A program made the position numbers and the translations under genes. 64,000 nucleotides of DNA from Albifimbria verrucaria. Its lineage: Eukaryota; Ascomycota; Sordariomycetes; Hypocreales; Stachybotryaceae. The stretch is from positions 2,170,001 through 2,234,000 of the forward strand of contig JAHREC010000009.1 of assembly GCA_020081605.1 (NCBI GenBank). Direction: 5' to 3'. Below are positions 52,408-64,000 of this stretch, in pieces; within the stretch, counting starts at the first letter, position 1; each line of letters starts with the position of its first letter. Below the pieces are notes generated by a model. It worked only from the letters and a program-made list of their open reading frames with translations, ran no database searches and was not told the DNA's origin.

Positions 52408-54175
52408 AGCCCACGGCGACGATCTGTGCAGTCGTTATGCCTTGTTGTCCTACCTTGTGCCATGATGTGCTATCCATCTTCCTACCCATCCGTGTGTCTT
52501 GGTCCAAGGGAGCTGAGCTGGACCTGAAGCTGAAGAGAGAGGGGCCGGCTGGAGCTGATGCAGCCAACCCCATGGCTGGCGCCCCCTATCTCGGCCTACA
52601 GCCGATACTATGAGTCTGCATCTTAGCCGGACGGCGTTCGTCGTTACCAGCCTCTTTCAATATAATATGCGTGCTTCATACGGTTCTATTGATTTTCTCA
52701 AGCATCAGCTCGGCAGCACTCAAGCGCGGCGTCGACTTGACACGACTGCAACCTGTAAAACCTGCATCATGCAGTCAGTCAATCAGTCCGTCCATCCATC
52801 TGTCCACCTTCGCGCCGCAGAGATAAGGGCATGTATGTATGCGTACGCCTGGCATTCGGCCCCCCTTCTTCCAAAACCCCTTCTATCCTTTTTTCCTCAT
52901 TCTATTTCTCTCTCGTTTTTACGAATCGGCCCCCTTTCCTGTGTTTTACTAGCGTCGGTTCCCGGTAATTACTGCTAAACGTGTGTACCTTACATGAAGC
53001 ACGGGGCATGATCCAGCTTTAGCTATGGGTACATCGTGGTAGTCGCGTTCCTAGCCCCGGGGCCGCTGTTCTTCTCCAGCGCTAAAATCGACCCTGGGAT
53101 TGTTTGCACGTAATAAGGGCCCCAGGCAACGAACTGTGCCGAGAGGGCGGGATAGAGGACAGGCCCGCCCGGTGTGTTTCGCCATGACTTGGATCGACGA
53201 AGGGAGTGGTGTCGTCCGGTGTAGACCGCAAGACGATAGACTGGACGAGGCACACGAAGCCCGTAACCAGCATGTTGAGTTGATGCCAGCTCGGTCGTTG
53301 GCACTACGTAGCGCGGGCGGGCACCAAATAAACAACAAGGTGCGGTTGTTACTGTGTAGCAAAAGGGCATGTGCCCAGTATCTCGAGAGATCAGATCCGC
53401 ACCACGGCTGGGGTCCCAGGGTGAGAGAAAGGCAGTACTGCAAGGTACACGGGGCCCGTACCACCATGTACCTGAGAAAAATGCCCACCTTGGGCTCTCC
53501 ATAACAGGGATCTACCCACAGCTGTTGCCTGTCTAAGGTAGGTCACAGTGGGATGGGCGGGAACAGGGAGGAGGGGGAAGGCAGCGAGCGCGGTACCTCG
53601 GCTGGCAGACTGTGGTACAACGCGATCGTCTTATCTCAGCACCGCGCGTGGCGTCCCCAGCATCGCGAACCAAAGTACCCAGGGCAGATCCGAGCGAGCG
53701 CTGCGCTGGGGGCCGAATGCCTACCTAATCAGGACGCTTGATGCAAGGTACATGACCTCATCCGGCAATCTGCACTACTGTGCCTGCACACCCTTCCCGA
53801 GCCGTGGGCCTCCTTAACCTTAGACTTACACTCTTGCATACTAGTACAGGGCATCCTCTGACCTGGTCTGCTTGTCGTGTCGTGCCATGTCATTATGCGA
53901 GAAAAAAAGAAAAAAGAAGAAAAAGGCAGAAACGAAGACAGTGAAGGGGAAAGTAGCCGCATCATCAGTATCCCTCTCCCTTGCCTTGTCATACCATTCT
54001 GTCCGTGTGTACCTACGGGCTTACTTTACAGCTCTTGTTTCAAGACACCTTGCCTAACAAAGATGGATGGGCAAAGTGATGATGCTTACCTAGATAGGTC
54101 CGTTCAGTCGGTGGGGGCCAGTCTGGTTGGTCTCACTCTCTTGGCTGGTATGGTATGGTATGATAGCATGGATAC

Positions 54176-54280
54176 CTTAGTAGGTAGGTAAGGTAGGAGG
54201 TAGGCAGGTAAGCAAGCAGTAAGTACCTACCCTTAGGTGGGAGATACGACACAGATACAGATAGATACCTACCGGTACCA
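54176..54280. repeat. cluster of TAGG/CCTA motifs
   Basis: Tandem TAGGTAGGTAAGGTAGG-type units followed by inverted copies (AAGTACCTACCC, GATACCTACCGG). Same motif family as 50913-50970. Confidence 0.7.
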
Positions 54281-57111
54281 GGGAGGATAAGGATCTTGCG
54301 TGCCCGCCTATTCCGGTCTAACCCTGCTCCCCAGCTTCTGTTCTGCAGCAGCAAACCGGTGCATCATCTGGCTCGCCGTTTGTTTCTATAGGCGAGCGAG
54401 CTTAATCCAAGACAGCATGAGGTGAGCCGGAGTAAGACAGATAATTAAGAATCCTCCGGAGAATTAAAAAATCAAAACGTGGGAGACTATTGTTATCGTT
54501 TGTTATTGCTCCCCTTTGCTCCGCCACTCCCGTCCGCCACGCTTTTTTTGTCTCATCGGAGAGTAAAAACGGGCATGTTGCATGGTCCATGGCTGTGAAT
54601 ACCCCGTATCTTGTCTTGTTGGAACGGGTATCTGTCTGTCTGCAATCCGTCTGTTTGTCTGTACCTGTCTGTCTGGAACACTCACACACGCCCCTCCCTC
54701 TCCACCCCCAACCAACCAACCATCTCCAGCAGTCTGTTTCTGCAAAACGTGCCGTGCAGGCGCACCTGAAACATTCCCCAAGGATCTTCTTTTTCGTCAG
54801 ACAGACAAAGAGTGCCGAGCCCTCAACTCAGCCACGCTGCCCCCTTCTCCACCTCGAGTTTCGAAACGGCCAGCATACCCAATGGCGGCCCCCAATGCCA
54901 CCCGCTAGACCCCTTCTGTCGATCCACGTTCCTCGACCACCCTCGAGCCTTTTTTTTTCCCTTCCTGTCACTTGCCTTTCGCTCACTCTCTCCTAAGTTA
55001 GCTCTCTGTCCAAATCCATCGGCCGCAGCCCCCGGCTCGCTCGCGGCTTCGACATGGCATGACGTGACTCGACCCTCTGTGGATACCTGTCGGTGCCCAG
55101 AAGGGTGCTCGATGTTAGAGAAAGAACCATCAAAATCCAGGCAAGGGAGAAGACGAGAAGAACGAAAAAGGGGACGCAGAGCCCATCGACCACGGCTCCC
55201 TTCACCTTGCATCGCCGGAGTCTTTGTGCTAGATAACCAACGACATCTACATCTACATCTACAGTACCTACCTAGAGGTAGGTAGTAGTGCTCTAACTCT
55301 ACACTATTGTACTGTATTGTGCATGTCCAATTGGCCCAGCACCGCAGCCTCCTCCTAAAACAACAGATCGTCATCCTTGCCTCTTCCGTAGCCTCGCTTA
55401 GCCAAGGCCTCGCCTCAGTCCATGCTCGCATGATTTCCAAAACAACGCCTGGCACCTCGAAACATCGGATTGTTTGCCCATCGCCACCCACACACGCCCC
55501 TCATCTGCCTTTCCCTTATCGCATCGCGCGCTCCGTCCCTCGCGACTTACAGTCATTCATCCGCCTGGCTCCATCCTCTGGTTCCACCGCCAACGACTAA
55601 ACGGGATGCATGAGCGAGGCTAGAGTCATGCCGCCGCCGCCGCCCGTCCTCCCGTCTGTCTGCTAGACCTTTCTCTGTCTATTTTTCCTTTCTCTCTCCA
55701 TCGCATAATGTCCCCTAACTATCTGAAGCAGTCCGTCTTTCCACTCATTCCATGGGCCCGGCCGGGCCAAGACCAGCCCAGTCCGGTCTTCTGTCCTACT
55801 CTCATCTACTCTACAGTATAGTATGTACACTACGGTACATACCTCTTCCTCCGAAAATAAATCATGAAAATTTTCTGTTGTCCCTTTCTTTCCATCGTTC
55901 ATCGTCTGTGCGTCCAGAATCGGCTGTGCAAGGCCGCACGCTCCACAGCTCGAGCCTGGCCCCTTTCGCCAGTCCATCCGTGCCTTTGTCCTGCATGGCC
56001 GCACTTACGACGCTGCCTCACTTTGCTACCTGGGCCATCATAGGATCGCCCTCCTGGCCGCCTTTCTCATTTAGAACCACGTGTTGCCGCATCGATCCCC
56101 GACGTAGAAATGGAACCCGTAAGCAGGAAAGATATACTTGGGCACGGCTCTTGCTGCACCTGATGCTCCGCCTGCGTGCCATCATCGCAAGGAAACAATT
56201 CCGCTTACATCCAACTAACTCTCAAGCCTGGTTTGTGCCCTTTACAATCTGGAACACGCTCAGCCTGCCTTGGACGGGCAGTAAAGGAAAACTTTGGCCT
56301 TCGGCATTGCTACTCTAAGAACCTTCAATATATTATACAACGTGTCATGCACTGCACCACCATGAGCTCCGTAGTTAGAGGATGCCTCGCTGCTACCCGC
56401 CGACAATCCGGGCCAACCGCTCCGTGTCCAGCTTGCCACGCCGCTGCCCTTCCATCCTCTGCCTCGCCACGACACAAGCACGCTGCAGCCTCTTCTTAGC
56501 GCCGCGATGGTACTGCATCCGCGCCGTCTCGTGCTTGATATCCAGGGACGGGAAGAGATCGCCGTGCAGGACCGACGGTCGATATCAGCTCGTTCACCCA
56601 CTGCTACAGTATACGGTACTTGCCCCATACCAAACAGATTTGCAAAACATCCGTCTGTCATCGGTGTCTGCGCAGGTGCCATGATTTGCACCTTGCTCGG
56701 CGGCGCCGTGCGTCTCCACAAGCCTCGATCCTCCTCGACAAAATGGTCAGCTCCAACCCTAGATGCTGTCCTGGATCGCGGCCCAGGGGTTCCCATGTAG
56801 CAGCCGGTCCAATAAGCAAGTGTCTGACACATCCCACCTTTCTGAGCATGTCCCCATTGTGCCTTTCAACTGCTGCTTGTCGGTTGCAGTACCACCGACC
56901 TTTGGTCCTCCATGCATCGTACAGTACAGCCGCGTATGGCTCACTTACATTGACTGTCATCTGCAATGGAGCACACGTTCAACAGCCGACCCCTGCATAC
57001 ACGGCCGTTTGGAAAAACTAGACTAATGTCTCAAGGGCTGTGGTCAACAACACCTCCTTATGCCAGCTGAAGACCTGCTCGGGTCTGAGGGCCGTATGCC
57101 TATCGCCCAGC

Positions 57112-58362
57112 TTAGGCGCTGGTGCTGAAGTAGTAGTTTTCCCAGAGATATTCGTAATCTTCAAGGATTCCAGAGATGAAACTCGGTAGTCGTCTGCTCA
57201 CTCCGCCTACGACGCCCTTTGTCATTTTCTCGTAGAATGCCCCTCTCATGAGCCACCATGTCATTGCCCAACCCTCCTATTCCACTCGTCACGCTCGAGC
57301 GACGTCGTGCGGAGGCTACGATCCCTAAGCTGCCTGGCTGCACATTCGACGGCGATTCCTATCAACCACGGCGTCCACGACTTCTTTTCTTTGAATCGTG
57401 CAAGTGTGATGGCGTATATCAAAGGAGCGAGAATATGTAGAACTTCAGCGACTTGGCCTCGACCACGCAGTTGGTTCAGAAGCTTCGTTGCGGGTTTGAT
57501 GTCGTCAGCCGATAGAACACGTCCCAGCAGGTATGAGCTAATGTCACTGGAGTCGGGTAGCGATGGCAAGCTCATGCCTGTCCTCGGCATGGTCCATTCT
57601 CGCTCGTGTGGCGGTTTCGTAATAAGTGTGTTGCCAGAGCTGATTGCGTTTGTCGACACCTCGTCCATCAGCTCGCTCTCACTCCGGGCCAATTCCTCCT
57701 CTTCGGGGTCGGTCTCCTCCGGGATGCTCTCACGCTCCGGTAATGCAGGGGTAACAAGTGGTCGCGAACGCGTAATGCGCAGAAGCAGAAGGCGGCACAA
57801 AGCCTTGATACCTTCCAGCAACACAATGACATTCCATCTACTGCGCTCGCCGCCGCGTCGCTTAGCTGTCATCTCACACAGAAGCTCGGTGTACACAACC
57901 ATTTGCAAAAGCATGGCTACTCTGCGGTAAAGCTTGCTCTTCTGTGACCAGAACCGCGTATATCGTGTATGAGTAGAAGGGATCAGGGCGACAGGAAGCG
58001 TCGAGAGGGCCCGCGTCAGAAGATTGTCATGATAAAGCGACAATAGCTGCACGCCCGAATGGATAGATTCCGAGGCAATCTCGGCATCACGAAATCGACC
58101 TAGACAAATATGGATATTATATTAGCATTTCTATCACAAAGCTAGATTGTCACGTAGACCATATCCCGCCATCATTAGTAAGAGATCACCAACCAGGTAT
58201 GATATATGTCAGGCTCCGTAGAGCGCTCTCAATCTGTGAGACCTGGCCCGCATTCTTCGTGATGAACGATTCGTACATTGTAAGCCATTGCGGAGGTAAT
58301 GAGAGGATTTGGCGCAGTGCTGGCCGCGATGGCTGAGACGGTTGGGACGATTGTGAAGGCAT
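57112..58362 (-). CDS. PEX16 peroxisomal membrane protein (one frame break)
   Basis: Integral peroxisomal/ER membrane peroxin of about 385 residues, needed in peroxisome membrane assembly. Exon 1 58362-58194, intron 58193-58100 (94 nt, donor GTTGGT, acceptor TCTAG), exon 2 58099-57112. Start MPSQSSQPSQ at 58362; then the family block WLTMYESFITKNAGQVSQIE, SALRSLTYIIPGRFRDAEIA across the splice, and ESIHSGVQLLSLYHDNLL. Later segments VEVLHILAPLIYAI-like (VAEVLHILAPLIYAITLARF), SWTPWLIGIAVECAARQL and the C-terminal WAMTWWLMRGAFYEKMTKGV, ending in a Tyr-rich tail. One missing base is inferred in the CCC run 57272-57274, placing the C-terminal 50 residues in frame; coding length is then 386 codons. 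Confidence 0.93.
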
Positions 58363-59485
58363 CGCAACAGACCTCGGTTGTGTTGAGGAGTGGTCATCGT
58401 ACAGGCGAGGCTTGCGCGCCAACACTTGAAACGTCAGTTGATAGGCTGAGAAGCGCTTACATGTCGCTGCTCCGGTTCTGGATGACAACGCCTAGGCAAG
58501 GCTGATACTATGGTTCTTTTGGCAAGGAGCTGAGTATGCAGGTGTAAGCTTAGGTATACGTAGCTGGGCGTTGACGACAAACCGTAGCCGAGGCATGATC
58601 CAACCTTAGCTAAGGTGGATAGGCGCGTATCGGAAATTGGAATAATCACGTGCCATGCGACCATCAGCTTCTAGGCAGGTAGGTACCTACTAAGGCCCGT
58701 AGTGAGCACTTTGTTAGCATACCTTAGGTACCTACATCCTTCGTATGTCGTGCATTGGATACCTAACATTAGCTACTAGGTACTAATGTAGGTACCTGGT
58801 AAGTAGAGGTTTATCGGCTCAATCAACGATGGCAGCGCTTGGGGACCTGTCAAACACTAATAGGTACATTACCTACTACCTATATCTATCCTAAGGTAAC
58901 GTAACGAGGTATCCGGGTGACTACAAGGCATTGTACCTAGTATCAGATAGGTAGGTAGGTAATTTGCCATGGTATTGAAACCCCTTCGAGAGATCTACAC
59001 CATACTCTGGCAATTGCCTATATACGCAATGCGACAATGGATGTATGGCACTTCTTCGGATACTTTATTCATGTTTTTTTCTCTTTCGCTGCTTCGTCAC
59101 CTAGTCCGTCTAGGTATTTGATCTACAGACCATCGCTTCTATAACTAAGCTTCCAAGTACAATCGGCTTTCCAACCTCTATGGTACATACATATGGTATA
59201 TCAATCGTAATCGATCCGGTTCAAGCTCTCCTTTTTTTATTCCTTGTGACTTGGGCTGTACACGATAGAGCAATGGCATCTCGATCCTGTCCGGCACACT
59301 CCTAGCCCCAATTCCGGAAAGGCAGGGTTGCTTCTTCAATCAAAATCATTGCGTAGCAACGATTTGGGGCTCTTTGGTCATTAGCGTAGAGTAAGTTACA
59401 TAAATTTTGTTGCAAGCAGTAGCCTGAGCGAAGACGCGACAAAGTGGCGGCAAAAATTAGGCATGAGCGGAACAAACGATTAACC
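58363..59485. other. intergenic with dense TAGGTAC motifs
   Basis: Upstream of PEX16 and downstream of the next regulator. At 58674-58963 there are at least eight TAGGTA or TACCTA motifs, several as GGTACC-centred palindromes. No gene seen. Confidence 0.6.
58674..58963. repeat. cluster of GGTAGGTACC motifs upstream of PEX16
   Basis: Repeated AGGTAGGTACCTAC, TTAGGTACCTAC, GTAGGTACC and GATAGGTAGGTAGG units over about 290 bases. Confidence 0.7.
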
Positions 59486-62230
59486 TCAAAGCTTTTCGAA
59501 TCCAGCTTGTTCCAGCTCCTTACCAGTTGGTAACATCGGTCTTCCCTGCATTGGAAACGGCCAGAAAAGGGGTTCTCCAAGGTATCCCCAGCTGACTGAG
59601 CCACACTCATATCGCCAGATCCAGCAACAGGTTGTGTTGGGCCCCAATTACAGATAAAATCGTCTACTTGTACGTTGGGGGCGAAAAAGTTGAGGCTGCT
59701 CGTATAAGGCTTCACAAGCCTATCGTAGTCATCCAGGGAAGTTTGCCGGCGTCGATGCCAACATCAATGTCCCACTTCTTGGCCAGGTAGCGCAGGATGT
59801 TGAGTGCCTGCTCCGCAAAGTGATGGCACGGTGCCATCTCGGTTAGGTCGGCAATACCTTGTGTAATAGCGTCCGTAACATGGGGATCGATTTTTGGCGG
59901 CGCCTTCCCAGCATTAGGAGTGGACACGTTCTCTGACTGGCTCGTGGCGGCCGCGATAGCTAGATGCATAATGGCTGATGTCAGGACAAAGTAGGGGACG
60001 AAGGACGGCGTCCGACGCAGAGTGTACAGTTTCGAGTATGATTTGAGGAGCCCTTGAATGGCATCCGCCGCTTGCGAGCAAACATCCCGTGGGGAGATCT
60101 TTGAGCCAAGAATTCGTAGCTTGATCAAGGGACGGAATAGTAAAAGAATAGCAAAGTGGTAGTACATGCTTAATTGCCATCAGCTACTAGGGACCAAATG
60201 GGTTAATGATTCCATGACTTACTGAGCAAAAAGCACAGCCGGGGTAAAGTTATGGCCCAGCCGTAGCACCTCTGGTATGCGATCATACCAGTTGAGATAT
60301 TGAGTGTATATGCTCAGAAGTTCACGCGCTGTCAATGGCTTGCCGGGGAGTGTAGAATGTACAGCGACTGGTGGACCAGCTCACTCAGCTCACAGAAACA
60401 CTTGTAAACCGACCGTACGTTTGAGGGTTGCTCGCATGAGCGTTGAAGCGGTGCACCTGGAGGGAAGGATTTAGATGGTTGTCGGTGCTGGTGAGCTGGT
60501 ATTGCATCTTACCATCATCTGTATATGGGACCCACAGGCTCGCTTCAATATCGTCGATGATAGCTGGTTTAGGAGGCAGATAAGGGAAGCAGCTGCATTG
60601 TGGTAATGAACCTGTAGCCAAAGACCACGCGCTGTGTTGATGAGAATCAGTAGATGGTTTAGCAGACGAATCATCGGTTATACTACTCACTGATCTAGCG
60701 CGAACGCGCCCCAAAATGTGGCTGATTGCACAGCAAGCTCATCCTCGTCTCCCTCGTCATGGATGTGGTGAAGACCCATCTCAATAGCCAGGCGAATGCT
60801 CTGGCCTGCATAATACCAACTTTCCGAATCCCTACCACAGCTCGCCTCCCTTATGGACATGATGCCGAGCGCTTGGATCGTAGTAAGAGAATGGTGGTCC
60901 TTCTCTTGGTAGAAGAGTCTTAAAGACTCTTTGAAAAAATGGTCACCAGAGGAATAAGGGTCGTTAGGATTAGCCCGGGTCATGGGCTGCGTGGAGAATC
61001 GACAGCCCAAGGCAAGGAGAGCGTTGATGAGTATCGGCGAGCAGTATCTGTGGCGCCCATCCTGGAAATCTCTGAGAAAGTGTTCCTTGCTAAGCGACGC
61101 AAATGTTGGATACTCCCAGCAAAAGTACAGAGCAAGCAGATGTTGAACTAAAGTGCTGTCGCTCGTAATAGTCGTCCAATTCGCATACGGCGCTTTCATC
61201 TCAGGGCTGTTCAATGGAGAGAGGACTTGCTCCAACCCGCGATATCTCGGCATGTCATCGGAAAGCTGATCTGTACGCAAAGTCTCAGCCCAGGAACCAA
61301 CACGGGACTGGGGTGGTTGGTTACTTGAAAGACTCGCCGTCCAGCTCATGGCGTCGGGGTGCGAGTTGCTCCTGCTAGAGCCTGCTTGGCTTGGGGTGGA
61401 AAATGCCAAGAACCTCCCGAACCCAGTTCGGTCCGAAGTCCAGACGGTTGGCCCGCAGCAGGGCTCAGGAGAGTGTTGATACCGAGTCGCATGCCTGTCA
61501 AATTACCTGAGCCAGCGGTCCCAAAGTTCGTCACGGCCGACAATCCAGGCCCTGCGTTGAGGCCGCGATCAGAGCCCTGGCTAAAGGCAGGGGCATGGCA
61601 CCTCCTCCCGACGGTAAGGTACCACCTAGCCATTCTGAGATACCTTCAACGGATTGGCCACCTCGCAAACGCGTGAGAACCTCCTCCCATAGCTCTGGTC
61701 GCACTAGAGCGGCGAATACCTGGTCACTAGAGCGCTGGCGCAGGCGCAGGCTCTCGATTTCTGAGCGAAGGTTCTCTTTAGACTGACGCACAGGAATTTC
61801 GTATATGCAATCGATATCCTTTTGTGACTTGCAGCGTCCACAAGGTCTTTGTCCATCGCACTAGAAAATAAAGGAAAGCAGCGAGGGCCTCACGTTAGCC
61901 TTGGGCACTGAACGTGGTCAAAAGCCGGATTGAACGAGGAAGATTAGAAGAAAGAGTAGGGATCGGTCGGTACCTTTGCACGCTTCTTACGGCACTCCGT
62001 GCAAGCATTGGGGGTGACAACACCTAAACCACGCCTTCGTTTGGAGTTTTGGAGACTGGGCGTAGCGGCCGTGGAGTTTGACGGGTTGCTAGACTGGACA
62101 GAGGCAGTTGGCGTGGGGTTGCCTTGGGAGGGCGCTGCTGAAGTGCCTGAGCCAGAGCCAGCCAAGGGGTTGTACCAGCGCTGGGTTGGCTAGGCCCCGA
62201 GGGAGTATGAGCGTTGATTTCGTCGTCCAT
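59486..62230 (-). CDS. Zn2Cys6 / fungal_trans transcription factor (six frame breaks)
   Basis: About 822 residues over five exons: 62230-61974, 61860-60691, 60631-60513, 60456-60223 and 60168-59486, with introns of 113, 59, 56 and 54 nt. The first intron falls inside the zinc cluster after CTECRKKRAK. Cluster Cys77, 80, 87, 93, 96, 104 (CX2CX6CX5CX2CX7C), then YEIPVRQSKENLRSEIE with a short coiled-coil linker. The fungal_trans domain follows (LVQHLLALYFCWEYPTFASL, ILINALLALGCRFS, GIMSIREASCGRDSESWYYA, RLAIEMGLH). The family C-terminal signature MQGRPMLPTGKELEQAGFEK is present. Missing bases are inferred near 62172-62178, AAA 61583-61585, 61407-61414, GGGG 60345-60348, 59733-59734 and AAA 59555-59557; every exon phase then closes. 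Pathway unknown. Confidence 0.87.
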
Positions 62231-64000
62231 GGTGTTCAAGAGGATGGATGAACAGACAGCGAGGAGGGACAAGAGGCGAGATTGGCGTCGCCGAGGGGTA
62301 TATTATGCAAGATGTGGTGTTTAGGGAACAATTTGATATTAGCGCGGCTCGAGGTCGAATATCAGTGTAGCAGTAGCTGTAGCTGTCGCGCCGCAAGGTA
62401 ACATGCTGCGAAGAGGGCGGGTGCGCCAGACGTCAATATCGGCATTCGGGCACGAGGAGATATCGCGTGGTTGGCAGCGCCGGGACAGACGGCACGGGAG
62501 GACAGGACAGGACGACGGGGAGGACGAACGAGCGAGATGGGCGGCGGAAGAGCGGGGGATATCACCAAAAGCAAGTTCGGCAGCGAGAAGAGCTTGAGGT
62601 GGTGGTGGTGGTGGAGGTTGGAAGGTGAAGCGAGCCGTCTCGATCACACACCAAAATGTTGCGATGCGTTGGCGCGCTGCGCATGGTCGGTCGAACTCGA
62701 ATCCGTCCTAGGCTACCAGACCGGGGCGCGAGGCGAAGGAAAGCAAGATGCCGTCGATACAGTACAAGGTGGTGCGGTGCAGCGCAGTGCGGTGCGGTGC
62801 GGTGCGGTGCAGCGCAGTGCAGCGCGGCAGTGAAGGGGAGGATCAGGGCAAGGCACGGCAGGACAAGGTAGGGGAGAGGTTGGGAGGGGCGAAGCTGCGC
62901 AGATCCAGGTGGGTTGAAATGCTCAAGATGGGATCGTGGTGGTTGAAACGGACAGTCGAGGCGGCATGGGTTTGTGAGCGGATGGGCAAGTGGGCAGTGA
63001 TTTCGGAGGCTAATGCTGATTGTGCCAATTGCATTGTTTTTGAAAACACAAGCTTGGGGAGCTCCACAGCTCATTAGGTACCTACCCAGGCAAGGTAGGT
63101 ACCACCAAGCAGGTAATGTCGTTGATGTACTATACCGATCGCGCTGCAACTGACTGATCACTCTACCTCGAGACAAAGTATGGCACTTGCTACCTCGGGG
63201 CAGGGCAGTAGTAGGTAGGCAGTTAGTGGCCCAGTTAAGCTAGTGCCAATTCCTCCCAACTTTACTCTGCCTACCTGCCTTGTATGCTCGGTACATCCGG
63301 AGCCAGAAGACTGCACGTAAACCTGATGTCGGCTTGAGGGAGGATAAAAGAGAGCTTATTGTATCTAGCAACTGGGTGGCTAAGACGCCGCCGTCACCCG
63401 CAACCCCATCCCTGAGGCAGAGGGAACAGGCAAGCCCTTGGCTTTGTGACTAACTCACAGAAGAGCTGGGGAAATTTAACTGGAGATCTGCAGTACCAAC
63501 GTCATACGTGCTATTCCAGCCGCCTACCTTGCCTTGCCTACCCGCCAGACCTGCCGTAACTAAACTGCCAACCTGCTAGTCGCCCTTGGTGGGATATTTG
63601 ATGGGGGCAAAGTCCTGCCTATGGTAGTGGGTGGGAAGATAAGCAGCGATGCAGTTCCCAAGGCATCTCCCACCATGATGTTGTTCAGGCGGCCTATTCG
63701 CTACTTACTCGCGGGCCAGGCAGGCTGAGCCAATGGCTGGCATGTGTAGCAAATTGTCTTGAACGACCCTGAAAACGAACCGAGAGAATGTTTCTGGTGG
63801 CAACCCCTGTAAGAAGCCTCCCTGCGCCGTGGCACTAACATGTCAGTACCGAAGCTGACGGCGCTTGAGGTCAACCTATCGTCATCGCGCTATAACGCTC
63901 GCTCCTCCCTTGTGCGATTGATGACGGCTCGTGGGAGAGCTACTTGCATTACATTAGTTGGAGCTGTCCTCGGCTTTGCCTGGATTCAAGCCCCTGATGT
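62231..64000. other. upstream region, no gene seen
   Basis: Promoter side of the Zn2Cys6 gene. GC-rich between 62400 and 62900, with TAGGTACC motifs near 63075-63110 and 63210. Frames such as 62562-63176 are low-complexity and not convincing. Confidence 0.5.
62770..62830. repeat. GGTGC / AGCGCAGTGC short tandem repeat
   Basis: About 60 bases alternating GGTGC units (two, then four copies) with AGCGCAGTGC blocks. Intergenic and very GC-rich, in sharp contrast to the isochore. Confidence 0.85.

Larger units (their letters stand above)
50971..57111. other. long gene-free region
   Basis: About 6 kb without a recognisable gene on either strand, even allowing single-base breaks. It holds microsatellites, TAGGTA-type clusters (51375-51415, 54176-54280, 55262-55288), TCTG repeats (about 54630-54680) and many short frames of Pro/Ser/Arg-rich chance translation. 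It may contain non-coding transcripts or regulatory DNA of the C2H2 gene. Confidence 0.5.

Noticed and set aside
53023..53502. 159-residue frame and overlapping frames on both strands
   Set aside because: Several mutually overlapping frames of equal length with no family features indicate chance openness.
54176..54280. TAGG repeats as interstitial telomere
   Set aside because: Units are TAGG/CCTA and GGTACC palindromes, not TTAGGG, and occur dispersed.
54823..55491. 222-residue minus-strand frame in the gene-free zone
   Set aside because: No domain, no splice or start context, composition of random GC-rich sequence; the same holds for 56260-56832.
62562..63176. 204-residue minus-strand frame including a His/Ala/Pro repeat
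   Set aside because: The repeat is translation of the GGTGC/AGCGC tandem DNA; no protein features.

Overview
This window looks like a contig piece from a filamentous ascomycete (Pezizomycotina, probably Sordariomycetes). The evidence is: short GT-AG introns of about 49-127 nt plus one of 234 nt; two Zn2Cys6 regulators; a GPI-type copper-binding LPMO-like protein; a membrane-anchored GH17 glucanase; recognisable SAGA Spt8, PEX16, Doa1/PLAA and STRAP homologues; and a long, extremely AT-rich block whose surviving C residues sit mainly in CpT/CpC contexts, as expected after repeat-induced point mutation (RIP). The species is not identifiable by eye.

Layout. 1-11460 is an AT isochore with no intact gene. 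It contains one clear transposon-like unit with 63-bp terminal inverted repeats and an 8-bp flanking duplication (5353-5933), and a less AT-rich island at 7455-7645. The gene-bearing part starts abruptly at about 11.5 kb: M14 carboxypeptidase (-), Zn2Cys6 regulator (-), small hydrophilic protein (-), GH17 glucanase (+), SRR1-like protein (-), BIM1/X325-like copper protein (+), Doa1/PLAA (-), STRAP-like WD40 (+), intron-bearing tRNA-Gly beside a small AT island, Hrr1/ZNFX1-like helicase (+), Spt8 (+), Ser/His/Arg-rich protein (-), small Cys-rich protein (+), three-finger C2H2 protein (-), a gene-free stretch of about 7.7 kb, PEX16 (-) and a second Zn2Cys6/fungal_trans regulator (-). The genes do not form one pathway. 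They cover nucleic-acid and chromatin functions (Spt8, Hrr1, regulators), ubiquitin/Cdc48 work (Doa1), peroxisome biogenesis (PEX16) and the cell surface (GH17, BIM1-like, M14).

The strongest pattern in the coding part is technical or mutational. Most conserved genes need one or more single-base restorations to read through, always behaving as missing bases and mostly in short runs of C, G, A or T. About 32 are inferred in about 22 kb of coding sequence. In every multi-exon gene the exon lengths become a multiple of three only when exactly these bases are counted, and catalytic or metal-binding residues remain intact. Unpolished long-read sequence explains this better than pseudogenes. Coordinates of broken genes are therefore given as full spans with break positions.

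I found no convincing new multi-gene system. The items most worth following are the inverted-repeat element, the deletion pattern, the isochore boundary, the tRNA/AT-island junction and the intergenic GGTAGGTACC-type motif family.
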